Origin: an uncultured Oscillospiraceae bacterium
GTDB lineage: Bacteria > Bacillota > Clostridia > Oscillospirales > Oscillospiraceae
Direction of reading: 5' to 3'
Length of the DNA: 35,660 bases
Assembly: GCA_934565615.1 (NCBI GenBank)
Contig: CAKTIH010000005.1
Span: 1-35,660, forward strand
The notes under the pieces are model-generated. The model did no database searches. It worked only from the letters and a program-made list of their open reading frames with translations, and was not told the origin of the DNA. Every line of letters begins with the position of its first letter. Position 1 is the first letter of the stretch. This document shows positions 15,880-22,456 of this stretch, piece after piece. Position numbers and translations under genes: made by a program.

Positions 15880-16041
15880 ATGGACAAAAACTTTTCCTCT
15901 GAGCTCCAAGGCTTCGACGAGGTCTGGAAGCGCGTGAGCGCGGGGCGCGTAAAGTCCAAGGCCCCCGCAGGGCTCATGCCGGGAAAACAGCAGAAGAGCA
16001 AGGCCGTCAGGTTTTGCGGCGATCCGCCGCGGCGCGGCTGA
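15880..16041 (+). CDS. Small uncharacterised protein, 53 residues
   Basis: I recognise no characterised family. The start is ATG at 15880, 8 nt after GGAG; a longer frame from 15847 begins inside the -10 box and is rejected. The protein is soluble and basic. The N-terminal half FSSELQGFDEVWKRVSAG looks like a short amphipathic helix. The C-terminal half is rich in Lys, Pro and Gly (LMPGKQQKSKAVRF). The strong private promoter, good ribosome-binding site and close packing against spoIIR (stop codons 2 nt apart, tail to tail) all argue that it is a real gene. It overlaps no other gene. A regulatory or nucleic-acid-binding role would fit its charge but is not shown by anything in the sequence. 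Confidence 0.72.
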   Translation: MDKNFSSELQGFDEVWKRVSAGRVKSKAPAGLMPGKQQKSKAVRFCGDPPRRG

Positions 16042-16043
16042 GA

Positions 16044-16670
16044 CTATTCTTCACCGGCGGTGATCCAGCCGTTTTCCTCTAACTTTTCAAGCAGCTCGCC
16101 CCACAGCTCGACCGTGCGAAAGCGCAGCTCATAGCCGTCCTGCCGGGTTATGAGGGCATAGTCCTCGACGCTCATTGCCTGCTCCACCTGCTCAGACTGC
16201 ACCGCCGACAGGCACACCGGCGGGAACACGATGCACCACCAGTTGTGCCCCTCGCCATCTCCGAGCACAACGCGCAGGGATTCATACCGCCCCGCCGGGA
16301 GCGTGAAGCCCTCATATTCGCGGCTGGGGTAAAGCTCCGTGCCGAGGCTGACGGTGACCTGCCGTCCCTCCGCCGCGGAGGCCGCGGCGCGGCCTATGCC
16401 GTCAAGCTCGCGGCTCAGCACCGCGCGGGCGTCGGCGGGGCTTTCGGAGCTGTCGAGCCGGGGCGTGATGTATTCAAGCACCGTGTCGCGCACACGCAGC
16501 TTGAGAGCCTGCTCATAAGCGTCGTCCGAAACGGCGAGAACGTGCAGACGCACAAGATCCGCGCTGATGGCGCTGCTGCGCCCCTGCGCCCATACCGCCG
16601 CGCACAGGCACACGCACAGCGAAACGAGCGCCGAAATTTCCCATATCCTCAAAAATCTGCTCTTATCCAT
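16044..16670 (-). CDS. spoIIR: Stage II sporulation protein R
   Basis: A signalling protein secreted from the forespore that activates SpoIIGA to process pro-SigE in the mother cell. It has 208 residues. One N-terminal hydrophobic segment (about 10-28) serves as signal or anchor. Then come the family blocks LVRLHVLAVSDDAYEQALKL and RDTVLEYITPRL, the YPSREYEGFTLPAGRYESLR block, and GHNWWCIVFPPVCL. In B. subtilis spoIIR is transcribed by SigF. The start ATG at 16668-16670 has AAGGCGG with an 8-nt spacer; that site is paired inside the long hairpin directly upstream. ispE is the next gene upstream on the same strand. Its presence is good evidence that the organism forms endospores. Confidence 0.95.
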   Translation of the reverse strand: MDKSRFLRIWEISALVSLCVCLCAAVWAQGRSSAISADLVRLHVLAVSDDAYEQALKLRVRDTVLEYITPRLDSSESPADARAVLSRELDGIGRAAASAAEGRQVTVSLGTELYPSREYEGFTLPAGRYESLRVVLGDGEGHNWWCIVFPPVCLSAVQSEQVEQAMSVEDYALITRQDGYELRFRTVELWGELLEKLEENGWITAGEE

Positions 16671-16671
16671 A

Positions 16672-16724
16672 GAAAAAACCGCCTTACCGTATGTAATGAT
16701 ACATACAGTATTGACGGTTTTTTC
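16672..16724 (-). terminator. Long bidirectional hairpin covering the spoIIR ribosome-binding site
   Basis: GAAAAAACCG at 16672-16681 pairs with CGGTTTTTTC at 16715-16724. Inside, TACCGTATGTA pairs with TACATACAGTA (one mismatch) around ATGA at 16696-16699. On the minus strand the stem ends in six U residues, so it should act as the ispE terminator. Its 3' arm also contains the spoIIR Shine-Dalgarno AAGGCGG beside the U-run. Transcripts reading in from ispE would therefore both terminate and hide the spoIIR start. No convincing SigF promoter could be fixed here by eye. Confidence 0.75.
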
Positions 16725-16741
16725 CTATCTAAACCAACATT

Positions 16742-17605
16742 TTAAAGTGTGCCGACGCAGGCGGCGCTTTCGCAGAAGCCGTACTCCTCGCGCAGCTTAT
16801 CTCGCACGGCGGAGACGTCCCTATCCGGTTCGAACACTCCGAACACCGCGGAGCCCGTGCCGGTCATCACCGCGCCGAGCGCGCCATGATCGAGCAGAGT
16901 GCTTTTTATATCCGCAACGGTGCGCATGCGGCGGTCGTCAACGTCCTCAAAGACGTTATACATACGGCGGCTTATCTGCGCGAGCTGCCCCTGTCTGATC
17001 GCCTCGACAAGCCCCGCCGTATCGGGATGGCAGCGCAGCTTTATCTCGTCAAGCTTTCTGAAGAGTTCGGGAGTGGATATCGAAAACTCGGGCTTGCATA
17101 TAATGAAGCGGCAATCCGGCATATCCGGGAGCGCTTCAAGCTTCTCGCCGCGCCCGGAGGCCAGAGCCGTGCCGCCATAGACGCAGAAGGGAACATCCGA
17201 CCCGATGCGCTCGCTCAATCGGCGCAGCTGCTCACGGTCGAGCACATCGCCGTACAGGCGGTTGAGCGCGCGCAGCACGGCGGCCGCATCCGACGATCCG
17301 CCGCCCATACCCGCGCCGACCGGGATGCGCTTGTTTATCTCGATAAGCATGCCCTGCCCGGTGTTCCCCGTCTCCTCAAGGAAGCACAGCGCCGCCTTCA
17401 CGGCAAGGTTCCGCTCGTCGCCGGGGATGAAGCGCAGGTTGCTGCGCGCGCGCACGCGGCCGCCCCCGTCGAGCGTCACGGTTATATCATCGCACAGCGA
17501 GACGGTCTGCATGACCATGAGCATGTCATGGTAGCCGTCCTCCCGGCGCTCGGTAACGTCAAGGGATATATTGAGCTTGGCGTATGCTTTTTCATTCGTC
17601 GTCAT
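16742..17605 (-). CDS. ispE: 4-diphosphocytidyl-2-C-methyl-D-erythritol kinase IspE
   Basis: A GHMP-family kinase of the non-mevalonate (MEP/DOXP) isoprenoid pathway, phosphorylating CDP-ME at the 2-position. It has 287 residues. The N-terminal AYAKLNISLDV carries the catalytic lysine K10. The ATP-binding GHMP loop PVGAGMGGGSSDAAA is at about 95-109, and IGSDVPFCVYGG holds the catalytic Asp. Near the C-terminus MTGTGSAVFGVF is the third GHMP motif. The start ATG at 17605 has AAGGGGTG upstream; longer frames run into the alpha-glucosidase gene. It begins only 4 nt after that gene's stop, so the two are co-transcribed, an unexpected partnership. A hairpin terminator follows it. Confidence 0.95.
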   Translation of the reverse strand: MTTNEKAYAKLNISLDVTERREDGYHDMLMVMQTVSLCDDITVTLDGGGRVRARSNLRFIPGDERNLAVKAALCFLEETGNTGQGMLIEINKRIPVGAGMGGGSSDAAAVLRALNRLYGDVLDREQLRRLSERIGSDVPFCVYGGTALASGRGEKLEALPDMPDCRFIICKPEFSISTPELFRKLDEIKLRCHPDTAGLVEAIRQGQLAQISRRMYNVFEDVDDRRMRTVADIKSTLLDHGALGAVMTGTGSAVFGVFEPDRDVSAVRDKLREEYGFCESAACVGTL

Positions 17606-17609
17606 GCGC

Positions 17610-19298
17610 TCACCCCTTGCTGTACACGCGCAGCTCATAGGGGCGCGCGGTGAAGCCGTTGCCGATGACAAAGCAGCCATCATAGTTTGAAAGCTCCAGC
17701 GTCCAGTCGTCAAGCGCGATGCCCTCCGGTGCGTCAAAGCGCGTGAACTCTGAGGCAAAGCAGCATATCACCAGTAGGCGTTTGCCCTTATGGCAGCGCT
17801 CATATACATAGAAGTTCTTGTCCTTGGGCCGGTATTCCTTATATGTGCCGTAGAGCGCGACAGCGGTGCTCTTCCTAAAGGCCAGCAGACGCCGGTAGAA
17901 GTTCAGGAGCGAACCGGGGTCGTCCTCCTGCGCTTCGACGTTTATCTGCTTATAGTTGGGATTGACACTGAACCACGGCTCGGCGGTGCTGAAGCCGGCG
18001 TTTTCCGCGTCCGACCACTGCACGGGCGTGCGCGCGTTCTCGCGCGTCGCGCGCTGGATGAGCTTCAGGACGGATTTCTTCGGCAGAAGCTTCGATGCGA
18101 TGCGGGCAATGTTGAAGGTCGCTACATCCTTATACATGTCGAGCCGCGGCAGGGCGATATTCGTCATGCCGATCTCCTGCCCCTGATAGATAAAGGGCGT
18201 GCCGCGCTGGAGAATGTACATGGCGGCGAGCATCTTCCCGCTCTCGTCATGGTACTTCTCGCTGCCGTAGCGGCTGATGATGCGCGGATGGTCGTGGTTC
18301 TCGATGTACAGAGCGTTCCAGCCGCGCCCCTCGAGCTTGAGCTGCCAATCGGTGAAGGCCTTTTTCATCTTCACGAGGTTAAATTTGCTGGGGAGAACTT
18401 CGTTATAAAAGCAGTCTGCCTCCATGTGCGAGAAGGCGATCATCTCATCGAGCACGTGCTCCGGCCCCTCGGTGACGTAGCTGAGTGCAACATCCGCCGT
18501 GGTCATCGGGCTTTCACCGACGACGAAGCAGTCATAATTACTGAACACATCGCGCTTAAATTCCTTGAGATAGGCATGGACCTCCGGGCGGTTGGAGTAA
18601 TACTTCATGCCGTTTGCCGCGGGGAGCTTCGGGTAAGCGTCCGGCAGGCCGGGGGCCTTGGAGACGAAGGTGATAACGTCCTCGCGGAAGCCGTCGACGC
18701 CCATGTCCAGCCAGAAGCGCAGGATCTTTTTGACCTCCTCGCGCACGGCCGGATTATCCATATTGAGATCCGGCTGTTTTTTTGCGAACAAATGCAGATA
18801 AAATTCGTCTAAGTTACTGTCATACTCCCATGCGCCGCCCTCGAAGAGGCTCGTCCAGTTATTCGGCGGCAGGAGCTTTTTCCCGTTTATCCCGCCGCGG
18901 CGGCCGGGACGCCAGAAATAATAATCATGGTAAGGGCTGTCCTTGGATCTGCGGCTCTCCTTGAACCACGGGTGCTCATCCGAGCTGTGGTTCACGACAA
19001 GGTCCATGAACACCCTCAGGCCGCGCTCATGCGCGCCGTCGAGCACCTGACGGAACACGTCAAGGTTGCCGTAATCCGGGTGGATGTTCATATAGTCGGA
19101 AATATCGTACCCGTAATCGGCGTTCGGCGAGGGGTACAGGGGCGAGAACCAGATCGCGTCCACGTTCAGGCTCTTTATATAATCCAGCTTCGACAGCACG
19201 CCCCACAGATCGCCGATGCCGTCGCCGTTGCCGTCACAGAAGCTGCGCGGCCAGATATGATACACGGACATTTCCTTATACCACGGCGTAAAAGCCAT
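17610..19298 (-). CDS. GH13 alpha-glucosidase / oligo-1,6-glucosidase type
   Basis: A cytoplasmic glycoside hydrolase (no signal peptide) of 562 residues with the GH13 TIM-barrel architecture. A calcium-type loop DGNGDGIGDLWG lies at 22-33. Region I is DLVVNH (D99-H104). Region II GFREDVI holds the nucleophile D207. Region III VVGESP holds the acid/base E262. Region IV ENHDHPR holds D336. TPVQW follows, typical of the oligo-1,6-glucosidase, trehalose-6-phosphate hydrolase and alpha-glucosidase subgroup. A C-terminal beta domain ends the protein. The exact substrate (isomaltose, sucrose, trehalose-6-P) cannot be fixed by eye. AGGAGGGG precedes the ATG. No sugar transporter or repressor gene is adjacent; instead ispE follows 4 nt downstream. 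Confidence 0.92.
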   Translation of the reverse strand: MAFTPWYKEMSVYHIWPRSFCDGNGDGIGDLWGVLSKLDYIKSLNVDAIWFSPLYPSPNADYGYDISDYMNIHPDYGNLDVFRQVLDGAHERGLRVFMDLVVNHSSDEHPWFKESRRSKDSPYHDYYFWRPGRRGGINGKKLLPPNNWTSLFEGGAWEYDSNLDEFYLHLFAKKQPDLNMDNPAVREEVKKILRFWLDMGVDGFREDVITFVSKAPGLPDAYPKLPAANGMKYYSNRPEVHAYLKEFKRDVFSNYDCFVVGESPMTTADVALSYVTEGPEHVLDEMIAFSHMEADCFYNEVLPSKFNLVKMKKAFTDWQLKLEGRGWNALYIENHDHPRIISRYGSEKYHDESGKMLAAMYILQRGTPFIYQGQEIGMTNIALPRLDMYKDVATFNIARIASKLLPKKSVLKLIQRATRENARTPVQWSDAENAGFSTAEPWFSVNPNYKQINVEAQEDDPGSLLNFYRRLLAFRKSTAVALYGTYKEYRPKDKNFYVYERCHKGKRLLVICCFASEFTRFDAPEGIALDDWTLELSNYDGCFVIGNGFTARPYELRVYSKG

Positions 19299-19357
19299 AA
19301 TACCCCTCCTCCGCCGGCCCGCGCGGGTCGGTCGATATACTCTCTGATGCTTTATAT

Positions 19358-19384
19358 ATTATCACATATAAGGCCCGTTCTCAA
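19358..19384 (-). promoter_or_regulatory. Candidate promoter for the alpha-glucosidase-ispE operon
   Basis: On the minus strand TTGAGA (19384-19379) precedes GATAAT (19363-19358). The 15-nt spacer is short, but TGT directly before GATAAT forms an extended -10 (TGnTATAAT type). It is back to back with the plus-strand promoter at 19409-19437. Confidence 0.5.
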
Positions 19385-19408
19385 TAAATATATTTAACAT
19401 CTGCCATG

Positions 19409-19437
19409 TTGACAAAAGGCCGATTTTGTGCCATTAT
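19409..19437 (+). promoter_or_regulatory. Candidate promoter for the Ig-repeat protein gene
   Basis: A perfect TTGACA at 19409-19414 and CATTAT at 19432-19437 (four of six) are separated by 17 nt. The start site would be near 19444, giving a leader of about 64 nt to the ATG at 19508. Confidence 0.6.
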
Positions 19438-19507
19438 GCTCTCTGAATATGAACATGATTTTGGCTTCGTGTCTTATGTTTGTGTTTGAAAGGATCTGCT
19501 TCTGACT

Positions 19508-21109
19508 ATGAAAAAATTTCTGACTTCACTGGCTCTTGCTCTGCTGGTCGTCTTCCCGGCGCTCCCCCATGCTTACGCTGAAGAGTTCGTCCCCCTTGGA
19601 AGCTACACCGCCGGTGATACTCTCAACTGCTATATAAGTAATGTTGACACCGGGGCACAGGTCGTCTCTCTCGATCTGCCCATGGGCTGCACGCTGGTCG
19701 ACGACTTCAGCGGCAGCACGCGCCGTCTCCTTCTCGGCGGTGCCGCGACTGCGGCCGGAGAATACGATTTCTCCATTCAGGTCAGCGGTGTCGAGAACTA
19801 CACCATAAACTGCTCTATAGACCTCACGCCCGCTCTGCCGAGCATCCAGACCTGCCAGGACGTCACCTGCGCGCCCGGCAGCAGCGTTCTGCTCTCCGTC
19901 AGCGCATCGACGACGGACGGCGGCAGCCTGAGCTATCAGTGGTACACCGGCGTCGGCTTCACGAGCATCCCCATAAACGGCGCGACTGATCCGGTCTACT
20001 CCCCCGACACCTCCGCTGCCGGTACTACATACTACACCTGCAGCGTCACGAACACGAATAACGGCCTTTCCGTCTCTGCGATGAGCGAGCCGATGGTCGT
20101 CACTGTGGCGACGCCGAAGGTCGTGTCCATCTCCATTGACGGCATGCCCTCGACGACGCGGTACCAGGTGGGCGACGCGCTCAATCTCAGCGGAATGCGC
20201 CTCCAGGTCAATTATGATAACGGCAGCAGCGAGATAGTCTCTCAGGGCTACACCGGCGCGCCCAGTGTTTTTAACGAAGCCGGGACACAGACCGTGACTA
20301 TAAGCTACGGCGGCGCGGTGTGCTACTTCTACGTAACGGTCGAGAACAAGGAAGCCTCCGTTGACGGCATCGGCGTTGTCACCCTGCCGAAAAAGACCCA
20401 GTACAAGGTCGGCGACAATCTTGAGACCGAGGGCCTTTCCATCCGCGCCTACGCCGGGAACTCCCACTTTGACATCTCTTCCGGGCTTGACTGCTCGCCC
20501 ACAGTGCTCAACACTGCCGGCAGCCAGACCATAACCGTTACCTACGCCGGTAAGACCTGCACCTTCACGGTAAAGGTCGCGGAAGAAAAAGAGGTCGTCC
20601 AGACCGTGACTGTGGCGTCCCGCCCGACTAAGGTCGAGTACACCGTCGGTGACAGGCTCGACAGCGCGGGGCTCACCCTCCGCGTCGTCACCAATAAGGG
20701 CACGAGCGAGATAAGCTCCGGTTTCACCTGCACGCCCAAGGTGCTCACGACTGCCGGGACACAGACCGTAACGGTCGTATACGGGCAGTACACCTGCACC
20801 TTTGACGTGACCGTCAAGGCCGCGGCGTCACCCAGCCCCTCGCCGACGCCCACACCCACGCCGTCGGCTTCGCCCGCGGTCTCGGCGTCTCCGTCTGTCA
20901 GCCCCGGCGCGGTATCGCCCAGCCCCTCGGCAGGCCGCCACGATAACAGCAGCAACCCTGTGAGCGCAGTGATAAAGGTCGGGCTCATAGTCGCGGTGCT
21001 GGCTCTGGCAGGGCTTGCAGGCTGCGTCTACGTGCTCCAGAAGAAAGGCAATGTCGACTTCCTGTCCATGTTCACAGGCAAGAACAAGCAGGACCGCGGC
21101 AGGCATTGA
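19508..21109 (+). CDS. Exported Ig-like repeat protein with C-terminal membrane anchor
   Basis: A predicted surface protein of 533 residues. The signal peptide (1-24) has KKFL, a hydrophobic core and AYA before EEF. The first domain (about 25-110) is of unknown type. An Ig-like domain follows (about 111-200), with SYQWY and TTYYTCSVTN. Then come three Big_3-type bacterial Ig repeats of 79 residues each (about 203-439). Each has a YxVGDxL motif, GxQTxTVxY and a Cys-containing last strand. A Ser/Pro/Thr tether follows (440-475), then one transmembrane helix (about 486-510) and a short basic tail. No LPXTG sorting motif is present, so it is membrane- rather than sortase-anchored. Adhesion or polysaccharide binding is plausible but unproven. 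AAAGGA lies an unusually long 14 nt before the ATG. It is divergent from the alpha-glucosidase. Confidence 0.88.
   Translation: MKKFLTSLALALLVVFPALPHAYAEEFVPLGSYTAGDTLNCYISNVDTGAQVVSLDLPMGCTLVDDFSGSTRRLLLGGAATAAGEYDFSIQVSGVENYTINCSIDLTPALPSIQTCQDVTCAPGSSVLLSVSASTTDGGSLSYQWYTGVGFTSIPINGATDPVYSPDTSAAGTTYYTCSVTNTNNGLSVSAMSEPMVVTVATPKVVSISIDGMPSTTRYQVGDALNLSGMRLQVNYDNGSSEIVSQGYTGAPSVFNEAGTQTVTISYGGAVCYFYVTVENKEASVDGIGVVTLPKKTQYKVGDNLETEGLSIRAYAGNSHFDISSGLDCSPTVLNTAGSQTITVTYAGKTCTFTVKVAEEKEVVQTVTVASRPTKVEYTVGDRLDSAGLTLRVVTNKGTSEISSGFTCTPKVLTTAGTQTVTVVYGQYTCTFDVTVKAAASPSPSPTPTPTPSASPAVSASPSVSPGAVSPSPSAGRHDNSSNPVSAVIKVGLIVAVLALAGLAGCVYVLQKKGNVDFLSMFTGKNKQDRGRH
20114..20824 (+). repeat. Three tandem 237-nt repeats coding Big_3-type Ig domains
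   Basis: The repeat unit is 79 codons. For example, the strand coded by GCCGGGACACAGACCGT at 20279 recurs at 20753, with a diverged copy GCCGGCAGCCAGACCAT at 20516; the spacing is exactly 237 nt each time. The register is perfect, but the copies have diverged in codon usage, pointing to old duplication maintained by selection. Confidence 0.85.
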
Positions 21110-21124
21110 TGATGTATCTGCAGA

Positions 21125-21160
21125 GGATGCGCCGGAAAGTTTTCCCGCGCATCCTTTTTT
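21125..21160 (+). terminator. Rho-independent terminator after the Ig-repeat gene
   Basis: GGATGCGC at 21125-21132 pairs with GCGCATCC at 21147-21154. Four or five further pairs lie inside after one mismatch, and TTTTTT follows. It sits immediately before the next gene's promoter. Confidence 0.9.
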
Positions 21161-21161
21161 C

Positions 21162-21190
21162 TTGCGTACAGCGGCAAGCTGTTTTATAAT
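21162..21190 (+). promoter_or_regulatory. Candidate promoter for the membrane protein at 21224
   Basis: TTGCGT at 21162-21167 (weak -35) and a perfect TATAAT at 21185-21190 are separated by 17 nt. Transcription would begin near 21197. That makes an ATG at 21203 nearly leaderless and favours a downstream GTG start. Confidence 0.55.
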
Positions 21191-21223
21191 CAGAGTATCT
21201 GAATGGTGGAGGCGGTGACGGCC

Positions 21224-22405
21224 GTGCAGCTAAAAACAAAAAGAACTTCCGTGATACTGTGCAGGGTTTTCTGCCTGATCCTCGTGTGTGTCCTTGCGTA
21301 TAACTGGCAGAGGATATTCTACGTAGAGTGCATCGACGGCATGATCTCCGACGTGCCGAACCATGTGAAGCTCGCTATGGGGCACAATGATTACGGCCTG
21401 TCCTCATACCTCATCCGCTTCCTTTACGGCGCTTTCGGCGAGCATCGCGGGCAGACGCTCTTGAGCCTGTGCCTTGCGGCGAATAATGTCGTCGGACTGT
21501 TCACAGTCTGGCTGCTCGTGCGCCGTCTCCTGCCGGAGCTTGAGGGAAGCTTCGCGTTTCTCGCCGTCGTGCTCGCGGCGCTGTGCGGCCCGTGGATCAT
21601 CCCCGGGTATCAGACGGGAATGTACCTCGGCGTATATAACGGCAACGTCTACCACAACATGACCGTGCTCTTCAGCCGCACGTTTATCCCCTTCGTTTTC
21701 CTGTTTTTCTTTGACTGCTGGGATAAGCGGCATGGTAGGATAGACTTTCTCCCGTGGCTTGGCATGGCACTGAGCTTTCTTATCGCGACGCTTTTCAAGC
21801 CGAACTTTGCCTTTGCGTTCATCCCGATGCTCGCGGTGATGCTGCTTGCCGACTTTATAAAATACCGCGCGCGGTATTTCAAAAACGACGTTATCCTCGG
21901 GCTCTCCGTCGTCCCGGCGGGGCTTGCCTGCATCTGGCAGTACCTTGTCCTGTTCTCCGGAGACTTTGCGGGCACCTCCTCCGGTGTCGCGCTCCGGCTG
22001 CTTCTCGGCTCGGCGGGGCTGTCGGTGCTCATAATGTACCTGCGCAGTCTGCTGCTGCCGGTGTATTCGCTCGCGCTGCAGGCGCCGAAGGAGAACGAAG
22101 CGAAGCATATATGGCTCATCGTCATATGCGATGCTGTCGCGATCCTTGAGGCCTGTGTCCTTACCGAGACGGGCTTTCGCGCAAACGACGGCAACTTTGA
22201 CTGGGGCAGCCTCGCGCTCTATCCGATACTGTTCTCCGTCTCGATCGCGCTGCTGATGCGTCTGGTGCAGGGCACAGACTGGAAAGACCGCAGCGCGGCG
22301 GCCAAGGCGGTGCTCGGCATCGTCCTGCTGCTGGGCCACCTCGCGGTCGGCGTATACTGTCTCTACCGCGCGCGCTATGGCGGGTACTACTGGTTCTACT
22401 TCTGA
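21224..22405 (+). CDS. Polytopic membrane protein of unknown function
   Basis: I do not recognise the family. About 393 residues with roughly ten hydrophobic helices. The first helix is followed by an outer loop, ECIDGMISDVPNHVKLAMGH, whose acidic residues sit where GT-C glycosyltransferases place their catalytic residue. A weak resemblance to that class, like the gene at 13294, is possible but not demonstrated. Another notable loop is GVYNGNVYHNMTVLFSRTF. The start is uncertain. GTG at 21224 follows GGAGG (21208-21212) by 11 nt and fits the promoter. An in-frame ATG at 21203 would lie about 6 nt from the expected transcript start and has no ribosome-binding site. The gene stands alone between two terminators. 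Confidence 0.8.
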   Translation: MQLKTKRTSVILCRVFCLILVCVLAYNWQRIFYVECIDGMISDVPNHVKLAMGHNDYGLSSYLIRFLYGAFGEHRGQTLLSLCLAANNVVGLFTVWLLVRRLLPELEGSFAFLAVVLAALCGPWIIPGYQTGMYLGVYNGNVYHNMTVLFSRTFIPFVFLFFFDCWDKRHGRIDFLPWLGMALSFLIATLFKPNFAFAFIPMLAVMLLADFIKYRARYFKNDVILGLSVVPAGLACIWQYLVLFSGDFAGTSSGVALRLLLGSAGLSVLIMYLRSLLLPVYSLALQAPKENEAKHIWLIVICDAVAILEACVLTETGFRANDGNFDWGSLALYPILFSVSIALLMRLVQGTDWKDRSAAAKAVLGIVLLLGHLAVGVYCLYRARYGGYYWFYF

Positions 22406-22416
22406 TACGTTATTCT

Positions 22417-22456
22417 AAACCGGCACTGCAAGGGAAGTCCCTTGCAGTGCCGGTTT
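22417..22456. terminator. Bidirectional terminator hairpin between converging genes
   Basis: A perfect 18-bp stem pairs 22417-22434 with 22439-22456 around a 4-nt loop, with A3/T3 at the base in both directions. It separates the plus-strand membrane protein (stop at 22405) from the minus-strand aspartate kinase, whose stop codon begins 1 nt beyond the stem. It should serve both. Confidence 0.88.

Noticed and set aside
16672..16760. SigF promoter for spoIIR
   Set aside because: Several partial matches (a GTTTA element, a GG-A-rich -10) exist, but none has both elements at the right spacing, so no promoter is annotated.
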